The notes beneath the pieces were generated by a model. The model did not search any database. It was not told where the DNA came from and was given only the letters and a program-made list of their open reading frames with translations. A program made the position numbers and the translations under genes. 64,000 bases of DNA from Finegoldia magna ATCC 53516 (GTDB taxonomy: Bacteria; Bacillota; Clostridia; Tissierellales; Peptoniphilaceae), in the NCBI RefSeq assembly GCF_000159695.1, contig NZ_CM000955.1:1838524-1902523 (forward strand), in the 5' to 3' direction. Positions 9,147 to 18,037 of the stretch are shown here, in pieces; position 1 is the first letter of the stretch; each line of letters starts with the position of its first letter.

Positions 9147-10286
9147 CTAACACTCTTCAATTCCATCTTCACTAACCAAGAAGATTTTGTCGGAGTCCTT
9201 TTCACCAATCACTTGGTTTTCTTCAATGGTCATGGATTCTGCAACTACACAGTTGTAAAGTTTTGCACCTTTCTTTATAACAGTATCGCTTAAAATAACA
9301 GAATCATGAACTTCTGCATTCTTTTCCACAGTTATTGATGAAAACAAAACTGAATTATTCACATTTCCGTAAATCAAACAATTTTCATTGATTAAAGATT
9401 TTTTCACTTCTGCAACTTCATCAACATAATGTGGTGGGAGATTTCTGTTTTTCGTGTAAATTCTCCAACTAGTATCGTACAAGTCCAGCCTATTGTCAGG
9501 ATTTAATAAATCCAAATTAGCTTGCCAGTAACTTCTTACAGTTCCCACATCTTTCCAGTAGCCATCAAATTTCCATGCAAAAACATTTAAACCGTCATTT
9601 ATAATCTTAGGAATTATATTCATTCCGAAATCGTGTTTGGAATTCTTATCTTCATTGTCTTCAATCAAATATTTTTTCAAAGTGTGCCAGTTGAAAATAT
9701 ATATTCCCATAGAAGCCAAATTGCTTTTAGGGTTTTTTGGTTTTTCTTCAAATTCAACGATTTTTCCATCTTCATCGGTATTCATAATACCGAATCTACT
9801 AGCTTCGCTCCAATCTACCTCCATTACTGCAATTGTAAGCTCACTATTCTTTTCTTTGTGATATTTTAAAATCTTGTTGTAATCCATTTTATAAATATGG
9901 TCACCAGATAAAATCACAACATATTCCGCGTCCAATTCATCTAAGTAATTCATATTTTCGTAAATAGAATTAGCTGTACCTTCATACCAATTACCACCAC
10001 TTTCTGTAGCAAACGGCGATAAAATTCTCAAACCACCAGAATTTCTGGATAAATCCCAGCTAGATCCATTACCTAAATGTGAATTTAATTTGAATGGTTT
10101 ATATTGTGTTAAAATTCCAACATCTCTTATATCTGAATTTGCTGCATTACTCAAAGCAAAATCAATAATTCGATATTTTCCACCAAATGACACTGCTGGT
10201 TTTGCAACATTTTTTGTCAATGCCTTTAGTCTTGAACCTTGTCCTCCCGCTAAAAGCATTGCGACAACTCTATTTCGTGCCTTCAT
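9147..10286 (-). CDS. glgC: Glucose-1-phosphate adenylyltransferase catalytic subunit GlgC
   Basis: 379 residues. N-terminal nucleotidyltransferase with [29 protein letters not shown], the [10 protein letters not shown] metal/active-site loop and FEEKP. The C-terminal beta-helix includes [10 protein letters not shown] and [11 protein letters not shown] repeats. It makes ADP-glucose from glucose-1-phosphate and ATP, the committed step of glycogen synthesis. It follows glgB by 8 bases and precedes its inactive partner glgD, so the two subunits should be made together. Confidence 0.96.
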   Translation of the reverse strand: MKARNRVVAMLLAGGQGSRLKALTKNVAKPAVSFGGKYRIIDFALSNAANSDIRDVGILTQYKPFKLNSHLGNGSSWDLSRNSGGLRILSPFATESGGNWYEGTANSIYENMNYLDELDAEYVVILSGDHIYKMDYNKILKYHKEKNSELTIAVMEVDWSEASRFGIMNTDEDGKIVEFEEKPKNPKSNLASMGIYIFNWHTLKKYLIEDNEDKNSKHDFGMNIIPKIINDGLNVFAWKFDGYWKDVGTVRSYWQANLDLLNPDNRLDLYDTSWRIYTKNRNLPPHYVDEVAEVKKSLINENCLIYGNVNNSVLFSSITVEKNAEVHDSVILSDTVIKKGAKLYNCVVAESMTIEENQVIGEKDSDKIFLVSEDGIEEC

Positions 10287-10294
10287 AAATCCTC

Positions 10295-12199
10295 CTACTT
10301 TTTATTGATATTTCTAAGTTTATTTTGTTTTATAAACATCGCAGAAAATGGTTCTATATCAACTGTTATAGAAAATTTTCTGTCGTTGTGTTCTATGTTT
10401 TTCGAATAATATGGTTTATTCCTTTGTAAATTTCCACCGTATTTCTTCATTGAAGAATTAAGTACAACTGAATACAGTGCGTAATCATCCACACCTACTG
10501 GATATTTCTCTCTTTTTACAGGTGTGAAATTAAAAATACAAATTATTTTCTCATTTTTGGAATTTATTCTTTCAAAAATTATCAAAGATTCATTTGCGTT
10601 GTTCACATCTTCCCATTGAAAACCCGAATAACTTGTATCCATATCATAGAATTCATCATTATCAATATAAAATTTATTTAAATCTTTCATAAAATGTTTT
10701 AATTTTTGATGCTTTTCGTATTCCAAAACTTCCCACGTTACTTCTTTGTATTCATTCCATTCATCAAATTGGCCAATGTCATTACCCATAAACAAAAGTT
10801 TTTTTCCAGGATGAGCAAACATAAAAGAATACAAAAGTCTTATTTGATCGAATTTTTCATCGTAAGTTCCAGGCATTTTACCAATCATTGAGTTTTTCAT
10901 GTGAACTACTTCATCGTGACTAAATGGGAGAATGTAATTTTCATTAAAGGCATACATTATCGAAAAAGTTAATAAATTATGATGGTCTTTCCTAAAAATA
11001 GGATCCATCTTCATGTATTTGATTATGTCATTCATCCAACCCATATTCCACTTAAAATCAAAACCAAGTCCGTTTTCTTCTACTGATTTCGTAACATTTG
11101 GCCATGAAGTTGATTCTTCTGCAATTACAAAAGCACTTGGAAATTCTTGTTTAATTGTTTGATTTAATTTTTTAATAAATTCTATAGCTTCCTTGTTTTC
11201 GTAGCTGCCATCTTCGTTTCTGATATCTTTTCCAGCAAAATTCAAATATATCATATAAGCAACTGCATCAACCCTAAGTCCATCCGAATGGTAGTATTTG
11301 AACCAAAATAATGCAGAAGATATAAGAAAATTCACCACTTCTTTTTTTGAAAAGTCAAAGTTCAGTGTTCCCCATTGATCATTATCAGCTAAGTATTGGT
11401 CTGATTTTTCAAATAAATTACTTCCGTCAAATTTTCTAAGTCCAAAATCATCTCTACAAAAATGAGCCGGAACCCAATCCATGATAACTCCAATATCATT
11501 CTGGTGTAATTTGTCAATCAAATACATCAAATCTTTTGGACAACCAAATCTAGAAGTAGCTGCAAAAAATCCCGTAAGTTGATATCCCCATGATCCATCG
11601 AAAGGATGCTCCATTAAAGGCATAAATTCAACATGTGTGTAATTCATTTCTTTAAGATAATCCACCAGCTCATCTGCTAACTGAATGTAAGACAAATAAT
11701 TCTCACCGTATTTTCTCCATGAAGAAAGATTTATCTCATAAATACTCATAGGACTGTGGAATCTATCTGTTTTTTCTCTTTTTTTGAGCCATTTTTTGTC
11801 ATTCCATGTATAACCTTCAATGTCATAAACTTTACTTGCTGTTTTTGGTCTCAATTCGCTATGAAATGCAAATGGATCCGCCTTGTATAAAACTTCTGAA
11901 TCTTGTGTAACTATTCTGTACTTATATGAATCAAAGATTTTAACATCTCTGAGACAAATCTCCCAAATTTCTCCATCGTGTAATTTTTGAAGTGGAAGTG
12001 AATAATCGTCCCAATCATTGAAATCTCCAACCAAATTTACATGTTTGGCATTAGGTGCCCACACCAAAAATCTGGTGTAGGTTCCTAAATCATCTGAGTA
12101 AATATGAGATCCCAAAAATTTATACAAATTATTATTGTTTCCTTCATGAAACAAGTAAACATCTGTTTCATTATTTCCCTGATAAAAATACTTTTCCAT
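10295..12199 (-). CDS. glgB: 1,4-alpha-glucan branching enzyme (GH13)
   Basis: 634 residues. N-terminal CBM48 ([18 protein letters not shown]), then GH13 regions [19 protein letters not shown] with the nucleophile, FVIAEEST with the acid Glu, and [10 protein letters not shown]. It creates alpha-1,6 branches in glycogen. First gene of the glycogen operon; the Shine-Dalgarno GGGAGAAA precedes the ATG. Only 38 bases separate it from the upstream beta-CASP gene, so the operon may be read through from there or use a weak promoter in the gap (TATATA near 12230). Confidence 0.95.
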   Translation of the reverse strand: MEKYFYQGNNETDVYLFHEGNNNNLYKFLGSHIYSDDLGTYTRFLVWAPNAKHVNLVGDFNDWDDYSLPLQKLHDGEIWEICLRDVKIFDSYKYRIVTQDSEVLYKADPFAFHSELRPKTASKVYDIEGYTWNDKKWLKKREKTDRFHSPMSIYEINLSSWRKYGENYLSYIQLADELVDYLKEMNYTHVEFMPLMEHPFDGSWGYQLTGFFAATSRFGCPKDLMYLIDKLHQNDIGVIMDWVPAHFCRDDFGLRKFDGSNLFEKSDQYLADNDQWGTLNFDFSKKEVVNFLISSALFWFKYYHSDGLRVDAVAYMIYLNFAGKDIRNEDGSYENKEAIEFIKKLNQTIKQEFPSAFVIAEESTSWPNVTKSVEENGLGFDFKWNMGWMNDIIKYMKMDPIFRKDHHNLLTFSIMYAFNENYILPFSHDEVVHMKNSMIGKMPGTYDEKFDQIRLLYSFMFAHPGKKLLFMGNDIGQFDEWNEYKEVTWEVLEYEKHQKLKHFMKDLNKFYIDNDEFYDMDTSYSGFQWEDVNNANESLIIFERINSKNEKIICIFNFTPVKREKYPVGVDDYALYSVVLNSSMKKYGGNLQRNKPYYSKNIEHNDRKFSITVDIEPFSAMFIKQNKLRNINKK

Positions 12200-12237
12200 A
12201 TTTTCTCCCAGTTATTTAAATATCCTTATATACAGAC

Positions 12238-13857
12238 TTATTCTCCAGTTATCATATTTATTGTCATGATTTTATTCTTCAAGTCTAAAATTTGATTGTT
12301 AAGTTGGTTGTATTCCTCAGAGTCCATATTTTTATGGTCGAACAATTCTTTGTTTTCATACAATCGGTCAATTTTTTTCTTTATTTTTTCTAATTCTTCA
12401 TACAAATCATTGTTTTCACGGTTTGTAGATATTTCTTGTTCGATATTGTAATTTCCTGCATCAAATTCTTCTGTTGAATAAATTTCTGGGATAACAGCCT
12501 CAATATTATACTTTTCTTTTAACAAATTAGATAAAGTTTCTGCTCCTTCATTTTCACCATGAGTTATGAAAATTTTCTTAGGCTTTACTTTCATATTGTC
12601 TACAAAATCCATAAGATTGTTTTGATCGGCATGTCCTGAAAATCCGCCCAAATTATATATTTCAGCGTTCACTTTTATTGTTTCACCAAAAAGTTTAACT
12701 TCATCTATACCATCCAACAAAATCCTTCCAAGTGAGCCTTCTGCTTGATATCCAACAAAAACAACGGCATTTTTTTCATCCCACAAGTTGTGCTTCAAAT
12801 GGTGTCGAACACGCCCAGCTGTCGCCATCCCGCTAGAAGAAATGATTACTCTTGGGAATTTTACATTATTAAGCATTTTTGATTCGTCGATATTTTTTAC
12901 ATAATGCAAGTTTTCGAATTCGAATACATTATCTCCACTCGAAATATAGTCCTTTGCTTTTTGATTAAACAAATCAGTATTTTTCATAAATGCTTTTGTC
13001 GCTTCAAGTGCCATCGGACTGTCTACATATACTGGGACTTTCTTTTCATAATGATCTTTTATTTGATAATCATAATAACTGTTTAGTTCATAAATAATTT
13101 CCTGAGTTCTTCCAACCGCAAAGCTAGGAATGATTACAGTTCCACCTCTTGATGAAACTTTTTCAATTATCTCTATTAAAGAATGTACACTTTCTTTGTA
13201 AGGTTCATGAATTCTATTACCATAAGTAGATTCCATAACTAAATAATCGCAGCCAGATAAAACTTCTGGATTGTTTAAAATCGGATTATTTGAAGTTCCT
13301 ATATCTCCAGAGAATATAATTTTAGTAGTTTTTCCATTTTCAGTGATAAATATTTCAAGACTTGATGATCCAAGCATGTGACCTGCATCTCTGAACACAA
13401 CTCTTATGTCTTCGTTTATTTTTACAACCTCATCATAGAAACGTCCTTTAAATAATGAAATACAACTCATGGCATCAATCGTAGTGTATAAAGGAGTCAG
13501 AAGTGTTTTGCCAGATCTTTGTCTTTTTCTATTTTCCCATTCTACATCACTCTCTTGAATCTTCGCACTATCCATCAACATTATTTCTGCCAAATCTTTT
13601 GTAGCTTTTGTACAATAAATTGGTTTTCTGAATCCATTTTTATATAAAAGAGGAATTCTTCCAGTATGATCAATATGTGCATGAGTCAAAAGCATAAATT
13701 CTACTTCATTAAAATCTATATCGTCATGGTTTTTTTGTTCCAACTCTTTGCTACCTTGGAATAATCCGCAATCAACCATAAATTTATGTTTTTCAGTTTC
13801 CACAAGATAACAAGAACCCGTTACCTCTTGTGCTGCTCCTAAAAATGTAATTTTCAT
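12238..13857 (-). CDS. Beta-CASP metallo-beta-lactamase (RNA-processing type)
   Basis: 539 residues. Metallo-beta-lactamase core with FLGAAQEVTGSCYLVE, the zinc motif HAHIDHTGR and SGDIG, followed by the beta-CASP cap (SFAVGRTQEIIYEL, DSPMALEATKAF) and the C-terminal HGE motif in FITHGENEGAETL. This is the CPSF73/YSH1-type family that cuts RNA. About the last 80 residues are charged and probably coiled-coil (EELEKIKKKIDRLYEN), an addition beyond the catalytic fold. The Shine-Dalgarno is AAGGGGTGATTT. A GGGTATATA element lies 23 bases upstream. Substrate unknown. Confidence 0.85.
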   Translation of the reverse strand: MKITFLGAAQEVTGSCYLVETEKHKFMVDCGLFQGSKELEQKNHDDIDFNEVEFMLLTHAHIDHTGRIPLLYKNGFRKPIYCTKATKDLAEIMLMDSAKIQESDVEWENRKRQRSGKTLLTPLYTTIDAMSCISLFKGRFYDEVVKINEDIRVVFRDAGHMLGSSSLEIFITENGKTTKIIFSGDIGTSNNPILNNPEVLSGCDYLVMESTYGNRIHEPYKESVHSLIEIIEKVSSRGGTVIIPSFAVGRTQEIIYELNSYYDYQIKDHYEKKVPVYVDSPMALEATKAFMKNTDLFNQKAKDYISSGDNVFEFENLHYVKNIDESKMLNNVKFPRVIISSSGMATAGRVRHHLKHNLWDEKNAVVFVGYQAEGSLGRILLDGIDEVKLFGETIKVNAEIYNLGGFSGHADQNNLMDFVDNMKVKPKKIFITHGENEGAETLSNLLKEKYNIEAVIPEIYSTEEFDAGNYNIEQEISTNRENNDLYEELEKIKKKIDRLYENKELFDHKNMDSEEYNQLNNQILDLKNKIMTINMITGE

Positions 13858-13879
13858 TAAATCACCCCTTATTTACTAT

Positions 13880-13885
13880 ATACCC
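13880..13885 (-). promoter_or_regulatory. GGGTATATA promoter-like element upstream of the beta-CASP gene
   Basis: Minus strand reads TTTTGGGTATATAGT about 23 bases before the ATG at 13857, where a -10 element would sit. It is one of five such elements in the window (see findings). No clear -35 is visible. Confidence 0.4.
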
Positions 13886-13907
13886 AAAATGTTATGTGAT
13901 AGTAAAA

Positions 13908-13933
13908 TATCCGCAAATTAAAGTTTGCGGATA
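13908..13933 (-). terminator. Terminator after the YerC-like gene
   Basis: Perfect 10-bp inverted repeat TATCCGCAAA/TTTGCGGATA (13908-13917, 13924-13933), followed on the minus strand by TTTTACTAT. It lies 6 bases past the YerC-like stop. Confidence 0.75.
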
Positions 13934-13938
13934 ATAAA

Positions 13939-14265
13939 TTATTTTTGTTTTCTTTTCCTTTTTTCTTCTAAATTTTTTGCTATCAAATTATCTAAAACTA
14001 ATTCATAGCCCTGAGCTCCGTTTTGCAAAGACCTATTAACTCTACTAATGGTAGCAGTAGATGCACCAGTATCCTTTTCAATTTCGCTATAGGTTTTTCT
14101 TATTTTAAGTAGTTTTGCTACCTCTAATCTTTGAGAAATTGAATTAAGTTCTCTCATTGTGCAAACGTCTTCAAAAAAACGTTGCAATTCATCTCTACCC
14201 TTCAACATCATAATTGCATCAAAAAACTCATTTAATGTCTTATCTTTGATATTAATTTCTGCCAT
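13939..14265 (-). CDS. YerC/YecD-family TrpR-like regulator
   Basis: 108 residues from the ATG at 14265, chosen because AAGGAGTA precedes it; an in-frame extension to 14328 lacks a ribosome site and carries unlike sequence. Helix-rich, with FFDAIMMLKGRDELQRFFEDVCT and the TrpR-type helix-turn-helix REL..ISQRLEVAKLL..KTYSEIEKDTGASTATISRVNR, typical of YerC/YecD. A lysine/arginine-rich tail ends the protein. The ligand and targets of this family are poorly known. A perfect palindrome lies between promoter and start codon, suggesting autoregulation (inference). Confidence 0.82.
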   Translation of the reverse strand: MAEINIKDKTLNEFFDAIMMLKGRDELQRFFEDVCTMRELNSISQRLEVAKLLKIRKTYSEIEKDTGASTATISRVNRSLQNGAQGYELVLDNLIAKNLEEKRKRKQK

Positions 14266-14288
14266 AATCTTACTCCTTAAATTTTTTT

Positions 14289-14303
14289 GGGTAACCTTTA
14301 CCC
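14289..14303 (-). promoter_or_regulatory. GGGTAA-N3-TTACCC palindrome before the YerC-like gene
   Basis: Perfect 6-3-6 inverted repeat at 14289-14294 and 14298-14303, between AT-rich -10-like sequence (TATATT near 14315) and the ribosome site. Its position just downstream of a promoter is that of a repressor operator. No adjacent T-run makes it look like a terminator. Confidence 0.45.
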
Positions 14304-14455
14304 AGCAATAAAATATAATATAATGCATTTGATAATTTAAGTATACACGCTTTTTTCTACTAAAGCAAATGTTTTTTTTAATTAAATTTCTAATACATAT
14401 CCTTAGACTAATTAAATCAAAAAAATATGATACTTTATATTTTTATATACATTGT

Positions 14456-14461
14456 ATACCC
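14456..14461 (-). promoter_or_regulatory. GGGTATACA promoter-like element between typA and the YerC-like gene
   Basis: Minus strand reads ATTAATGGGTATACAATG about 190 bases before the YerC-like start. GAATAA lies 14 bases upstream of GGGTAT. The surrounding 14329-14533 stretch is otherwise AT-rich with no ORF or RNA gene that I recognise. Confidence 0.3.
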
Positions 14462-14533
14462 ATTAATGTTAGTGTTTATTCTCGATAAATTGATTTTATT
14501 GTTAATTTTATTTTAAAATTTTAAATCAAAAAA

Positions 14534-14559
14534 GGGAACTTATCAACTGATAAATTCCC
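14534..14559 (-). terminator. typA terminator
   Basis: Imperfect hairpin GGGAACTTATCA/TGATAAATTCCC, followed on the minus strand by a TTTTTTG run, 8 bases past the typA stop. Confidence 0.8.
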
Positions 14560-14566
14560 GCTAAAA

Positions 14567-16393
14567 TTATTTAGTATATTTTTTTGATTTGTATCTTAAT
14601 TGAGTATCCAAAATTTTCTTTCTCAATCTCAAATGATGAGGAGTAATTTCAATTAATTCGTCTTCTTCAACAAATTCCATCATTTCTTCCAAACTCATGA
14701 TTTTTGGAGGAGATAGTTTTAATGCTTCATCTGCTGCAGAAGATCTAATATTTGTTTGAGCTTTTTTCTTACAAATATTTACTTCAATATCTAATCCTTT
14801 AGCATTAGATCCGACTACCATTCCTTCATAAACTTCATCTTGAGGTTGTACGAATAAAATTCCCCTGTCTTGTGCTGCATTTAATCCATAAGCTGTAGCA
14901 ACTCCTGTATCAAATGAAATCAATGAACCTAATTGACGTTTTGGAATTTCGCCTTTATATGGCTCATATCCTTTAAGTTCTGTGTTGATAACTCCATTAC
15001 CCTTTGTATCACTTAAAAACTCTTGACGATATCCAATAAGGCCTCTAGAAGGTATTTCAAAAGTAAGTCTTGTGTACCCGCTAGAAGTGTTTGAAATATC
15101 TTGCAATTCACCTTTTCTTGTTCCCAATTTTTCAATTACAGTACCGACAAATCCTTCTTCGACATCAATTGTAACTATTTCAATTGGTTCAAGAACTTTT
15201 CCATTTTCATCTTTTTTGAACAAAACTTCTGGTTTTGAAACTTGGAATTCAAATCCTTCACGTCTCATATTTTCTATCAAAACAGATAAGTGAAGTTCAC
15301 CTCTACCACTAACTCTAAAAGTATCTGTAGAATCAGTATCTTCAACTTTTAAACTTACATCTGTTTCTAGTTCTTTGTACAATCTAGCACGAACTTGTCT
15401 ACTTGTTACAAATTTTCCGTCTCTTCCAGCGAATGGAGAATTGTTAACTGAGAAATTCATTGCCAATGTAGGACTCGAAATACTTACAAATTCAATAGGC
15501 TCACAGTCTTCTTCATTTGCTAATGTATCTCCGATTTCTATTCCTTCTACACCAGTCAATGCTACGATAGAACCGAACTTGGATTCATTAACTTCAACCC
15601 TATTTAATCCATCGAATTCGTAAATCTTAGTTACTTTAATCTTCTTTTTCTTGTCTGGATTATTGTAATTTACTATATAACAACTATCATTGACTTTTAC
15701 TTTACCTTGTTCAATCTTACCAATACCAATTCTACCAACGTAATCGTTAAAATCAGTTGTAGAAATCAAAAGCTTGAACGGTGCATCTTCTTCTCCTTCT
15801 GGAGCTGGAATGTAGTCAATAATTTTGTCCAATAAGGCAGTCATATCTTCTGGTCTTTCTTCCAAATCGTCAGTTGCAAATCCTTCCCTTGCAGAAGCAA
15901 ATACAAATGGAGAATCCAAATAAGATTCATCTGCATCTAATTGTATAAATAAATCCAAAATTTCATCTACTACTTCATCTACCCTAGCTTCTTTTCTGTC
16001 AATCTTATTGATACAAATAATTGTAGGTAAATTTAATTCAAAAGCTTTTTTCAATACAAATTTTGTTTGTGGCATAGGTCCTTCAAACGCATCTACTACC
16101 AACACAACTCCACTTGTCATTTTCAATACACGTTCTACTTCTCCTCCAAAGTCAGCGTGACCTGGAGTATCTATAATATTAATTTTATGATTTTTGTAGT
16201 CAATTGCAGTGTTTTTAGAAAGTATAGTAATTCCTCTTTCACGTTCTATATCATTACTATCCATTACACGTTCTTGTACATCTTGGTTTTCTCTAAAAAT
16301 ACCACTTGTTTTTAATAACCCATCTACCAAAGTTGTCTTGCCATGGTCAACATGGGCAATAATTGCTACGTTTCTTACATCTTCTCTTTTCAA
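14567..16393 (-). CDS. typA: Ribosome-associated GTPase TypA/BipA
   Basis: 608 residues starting at a TTG (16393). This start is preferred because GAGGGAAGTGG lies just upstream and the protein then opens KREDVRNVAIIAHVDHGKTT, matching TypA; the longer open frame to 16492 adds 33 residues of non-family sequence. G1 AHVDHGKTT, G3 DTPGHADFGGEVER and G4 NKIDR are intact, followed by EF-G-like domains and the TypA-specific C-terminus. It binds ribosomes and supports growth under stress or cold. It ends in its own terminator. Confidence 0.93.
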   Translation of the reverse strand: MKREDVRNVAIIAHVDHGKTTLVDGLLKTSGIFRENQDVQERVMDSNDIERERGITILSKNTAIDYKNHKINIIDTPGHADFGGEVERVLKMTSGVVLVVDAFEGPMPQTKFVLKKAFELNLPTIICINKIDRKEARVDEVVDEILDLFIQLDADESYLDSPFVFASAREGFATDDLEERPEDMTALLDKIIDYIPAPEGEEDAPFKLLISTTDFNDYVGRIGIGKIEQGKVKVNDSCYIVNYNNPDKKKKIKVTKIYEFDGLNRVEVNESKFGSIVALTGVEGIEIGDTLANEEDCEPIEFVSISSPTLAMNFSVNNSPFAGRDGKFVTSRQVRARLYKELETDVSLKVEDTDSTDTFRVSGRGELHLSVLIENMRREGFEFQVSKPEVLFKKDENGKVLEPIEIVTIDVEEGFVGTVIEKLGTRKGELQDISNTSSGYTRLTFEIPSRGLIGYRQEFLSDTKGNGVINTELKGYEPYKGEIPKRQLGSLISFDTGVATAYGLNAAQDRGILFVQPQDEVYEGMVVGSNAKGLDIEVNICKKKAQTNIRSSAADEALKLSPPKIMSLEEMMEFVEEDELIEITPHHLRLRKKILDTQLRYKSKKYTK

Positions 16394-16498
16394 AATTCCA
16401 CTTCCCTCTAATTTGTGACACTTCATTATATCATAAATTGAAAAAAATAAAAGAAAAATTTGTGTAAAATCACATTTAGTAATTTTTTGCAATAAAAC

Positions 16499-16540
16499 AA
16501 GCTATTAGATCACTAATTAATTAGGTCTCACTAATAGCTT
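16499..16540 (-). terminator. Terminator overlapping the 3' end of the RsbW-like gene
   Basis: AAGCTATTAG/CTAATAGCTT inverted repeat (16499-16508, 16531-16540), followed on the minus strand by GTTTTATT. One arm lies inside the last codons of the RsbW-like gene. Confidence 0.6.
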
Positions 16541-16909
16541 TGCTTCAACACAATTTTCTTTAATTTTTAATTCGTCAGCTAATTTACTTACTATAAATAA
16601 TCCTCTACCTCTGACATAAATATCATTATTAAAATAACTGTTCGAACAATAATCAATCCCTGTCCCTTCATCCTGAACGCATATTTTTATCGAATCATCG
16701 TTCAATTTTATTTTGAAAGTTATTTTCTTATTTATATCAAACTGGTTACCATGTTCTAGTCCATTAAAAATCAATTCATTAGTTATTAATCTTATATCAT
16801 AAAGTAATTCTTCGTCTGGTACAACTTTTCTTAATAGTCTGAGCATAGTATGAATATTTTTAGTAGCAATTGTCCTATCGCTGACAAATTGCCTCTTAAA
16901 CATATACAT
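16517..16909 (-). CDS. RsbW/SpoIIAB-like anti-sigma serine kinase (HATPase_c_2)
   Basis: About 130 residues. The open frame extends to a TTG at 16921, but GGGTGAT directly precedes the ATG at 16909, with another ATG at 16903. GHKL ATPase motifs: N-box ITNELIFNGLEHG, G1 VQDEGTGIDY and G2 RGRGLFIV. It lacks a dimerisation/phosphoacceptor domain, so it resembles the anti-sigma switch kinases RsbW and SpoIIAB rather than a sensor kinase. No sigma factor or anti-anti-sigma gene is adjacent. Its upstream region carries the best GTTAAA-N14-GGGTAT match in the window, like a sigma-B promoter, which would imply feedback (inference). Confidence 0.75.
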   Translation of the reverse strand: MYMFKRQFVSDRTIATKNIHTMLRLLRKVVPDEELLYDIRLITNELIFNGLEHGNQFDINKKITFKIKLNDDSIKICVQDEGTGIDYCSNSYFNNDIYVRGRGLFIVSKLADELKIKENCVEAKLLVRPN

Positions 16910-16928
16910 ATTATCACCCAATATTTAT

Positions 16929-16954
16929 ATACCCATATGTTCAATAAATTTAAC
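16929..16954 (-). promoter_or_regulatory. Sigma-B-like promoter candidate for the RsbW-like gene
   Basis: On the minus strand GTTAAA and GGGTAT (16929-16934) are separated by 14 bases. The Bacillus sigma-B consensus is GTTTAA-N12-15-GGGWAW. The transcript would start close to the gene, with a leader of about 10-15 bases. Confidence 0.45.
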
Positions 16955-17017
16955 AACTTATCATTAAATATTTAATTTATCAATAAAACCAGAAAAATGA
17001 TTAGAATTTTTTACAGT

Positions 17018-17023
17018 GGGTAT
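17018..17023 (+). promoter_or_regulatory. GGGTATATA promoter-like element of rubredoxin
   Basis: Plus-strand CAGTGGGTATATATAG, 52 bases before the rubredoxin ATG. The -35 side (GATTA 14-18 bases upstream) is weak. A palindrome follows it at 17034-17049. Confidence 0.4.
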
Positions 17024-17033
17024 ATATAGTTTG

Positions 17034-17049
17034 TACCTGATAACAGGTA
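17034..17049 (+). promoter_or_regulatory. TACCTG-N4-CAGGTA palindrome in the rubredoxin leader
   Basis: Perfect 6-4-6 inverted repeat about 10 bases downstream of the GGGTATATA element and 25 bases before the rubredoxin ATG. It is placed like an operator or a leader hairpin. Regulator unknown. Confidence 0.45.
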
Positions 17050-17074
17050 ATTATCTTAAAGGGGGAAATTAAAC

Positions 17075-17236
17075 ATGAAAAAATATGTATGTGACGTATG
17101 CGGATATATTTATGATCCAGCTGAAGGAGATCCAGACGCAGGTGTTCAACCACAAACAGCTTTTGAAGATTTAGCTGAAGATTGGGTTTGCCCAATTTGT
17201 GGCGCTGGAAAAGACGACTTCTCAGTTGTTGAATAA
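17075..17236 (+). CDS. Rubredoxin
   Basis: 53 residues ([18 protein letters not shown]..), full length for rubredoxin. The iron is held by Cys6, Cys9, Cys39 and Cys42 in CxxCGY and CPICG. Conserved aromatic core residues (Tyr11, Tyr13, Trp37) are present. Small cytoplasmic electron carrier that in anaerobes feeds oxygen- and peroxide-reducing enzymes such as rubrerythrin or flavodiiron proteins. A strong AAAGGGGGAAA ribosome site precedes the ATG. Monocistronic, and the only plus-strand gene in its neighbourhood. Confidence 0.97.
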   Translation: MKKYVCDVCGYIYDPAEGDPDAGVQPQTAFEDLAEDWVCPICGAGKDDFSVVE

Positions 17237-17315
17237 TCCAACAAAATTATATGATTGGCAATAATAATTCATACTTGACATAAAATTATTGTCACACACA
17301 AAATATTTAAAAACA

Positions 17316-17337
17316 AAACCCCAATTACTTGGGGTTT
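17316..17337 (-). terminator. Terminator between engB and rubredoxin
   Basis: Perfect AAACCCCAA/TTGGGGTTT hairpin. On the minus strand it is followed by TGTTTTTAAA, so it ends engB; on the plus strand the tail is weaker but may also stop rubredoxin. Confidence 0.8.
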
Positions 17338-17345
17338 ACTTACTT

Positions 17346-17951
17346 TTATTCTTCAATTCCACTACCGTATTTGAGAATCATTTCAAGCTGTTCCATAACA
17401 GCTTTTTTATTTGTCTTAGAAGTTGAACTGTATTCGTAGATGAGGTTATCATCATCTATGTTGAGTTCTTTTTTTATTATGTTCAAGTTCTTCTTAATAA
17501 TTGTTTTACCAATTTTATCTAATTTTGTAGCAATTACAAACCCACAAAATCCGCTTTGAATAATCCAATTGTACATTTCCTTGTCTTGAACAGTTGGCTT
17601 GTGTCTAATATCCACAATCAAAAATACTTCGTATAAATTTCTTCTATTATTTAAATAAGTTTCTATAACTTGTGCCCATTTTTTCTTTTCAGATTTTGAT
17701 GTTTGCGCATACCCATATCCTGGCAAATCCACCAATCTAAACTCATTATTTGCATTGTAAAAATTTACCGTACGCGTTTTTCCTGGTTTAGATGAAGTTC
17801 TTGCCAAATTTTTTCTATCCAAAATAGAATTAATAAAAGATGACTTACCTACGTTACTTCTTCCACAAAAAGCAATTTCTGGCAAAGATTCATCTGGATA
17901 TTGTTCTTTTAAAAACGCGATTTTCTCCAAATCAGAATTAATTATTCTCAT
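17346..17951 (-). CDS. engB: Ribosome-biogenesis GTPase EngB/YsxC
   Basis: 201 residues from the ATG at 17951, directly preceded by GGAGGTGAAC; the 4-residue longer reading starts inside this ribosome site. G1 GRSNVGKSSF, G3 DLPGYGYA and G4 TKLDK are present, and the switch region SSKPGKTRTVNFYN is typical of EngB. An essential GTPase in large-subunit assembly. It has a terminator on its 3' side. The 70 bases upstream carry no other gene. Confidence 0.94.
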   Translation of the reverse strand: MRIINSDLEKIAFLKEQYPDESLPEIAFCGRSNVGKSSFINSILDRKNLARTSSKPGKTRTVNFYNANNEFRLVDLPGYGYAQTSKSEKKKWAQVIETYLNNRRNLYEVFLIVDIRHKPTVQDKEMYNWIIQSGFCGFVIATKLDKIGKTIIKKNLNIIKKELNIDDDNLIYEYSSTSKTNKKAVMEQLEMILKYGSGIEE

Positions 17952-18037
17952 GTTCACCTCCATATAGTGTATAATTGATTATATCAAAACTTTAAAAATT
18001 TTCATAAATCCTTATATAACGGTATTAATTTATTATT

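Noticed and set aside
17001..17195. 64-codon minus-strand frame over rubredoxin
   Set aside because: It is antisense to the unmistakable rubredoxin gene and has no ribosome site or family resemblance.
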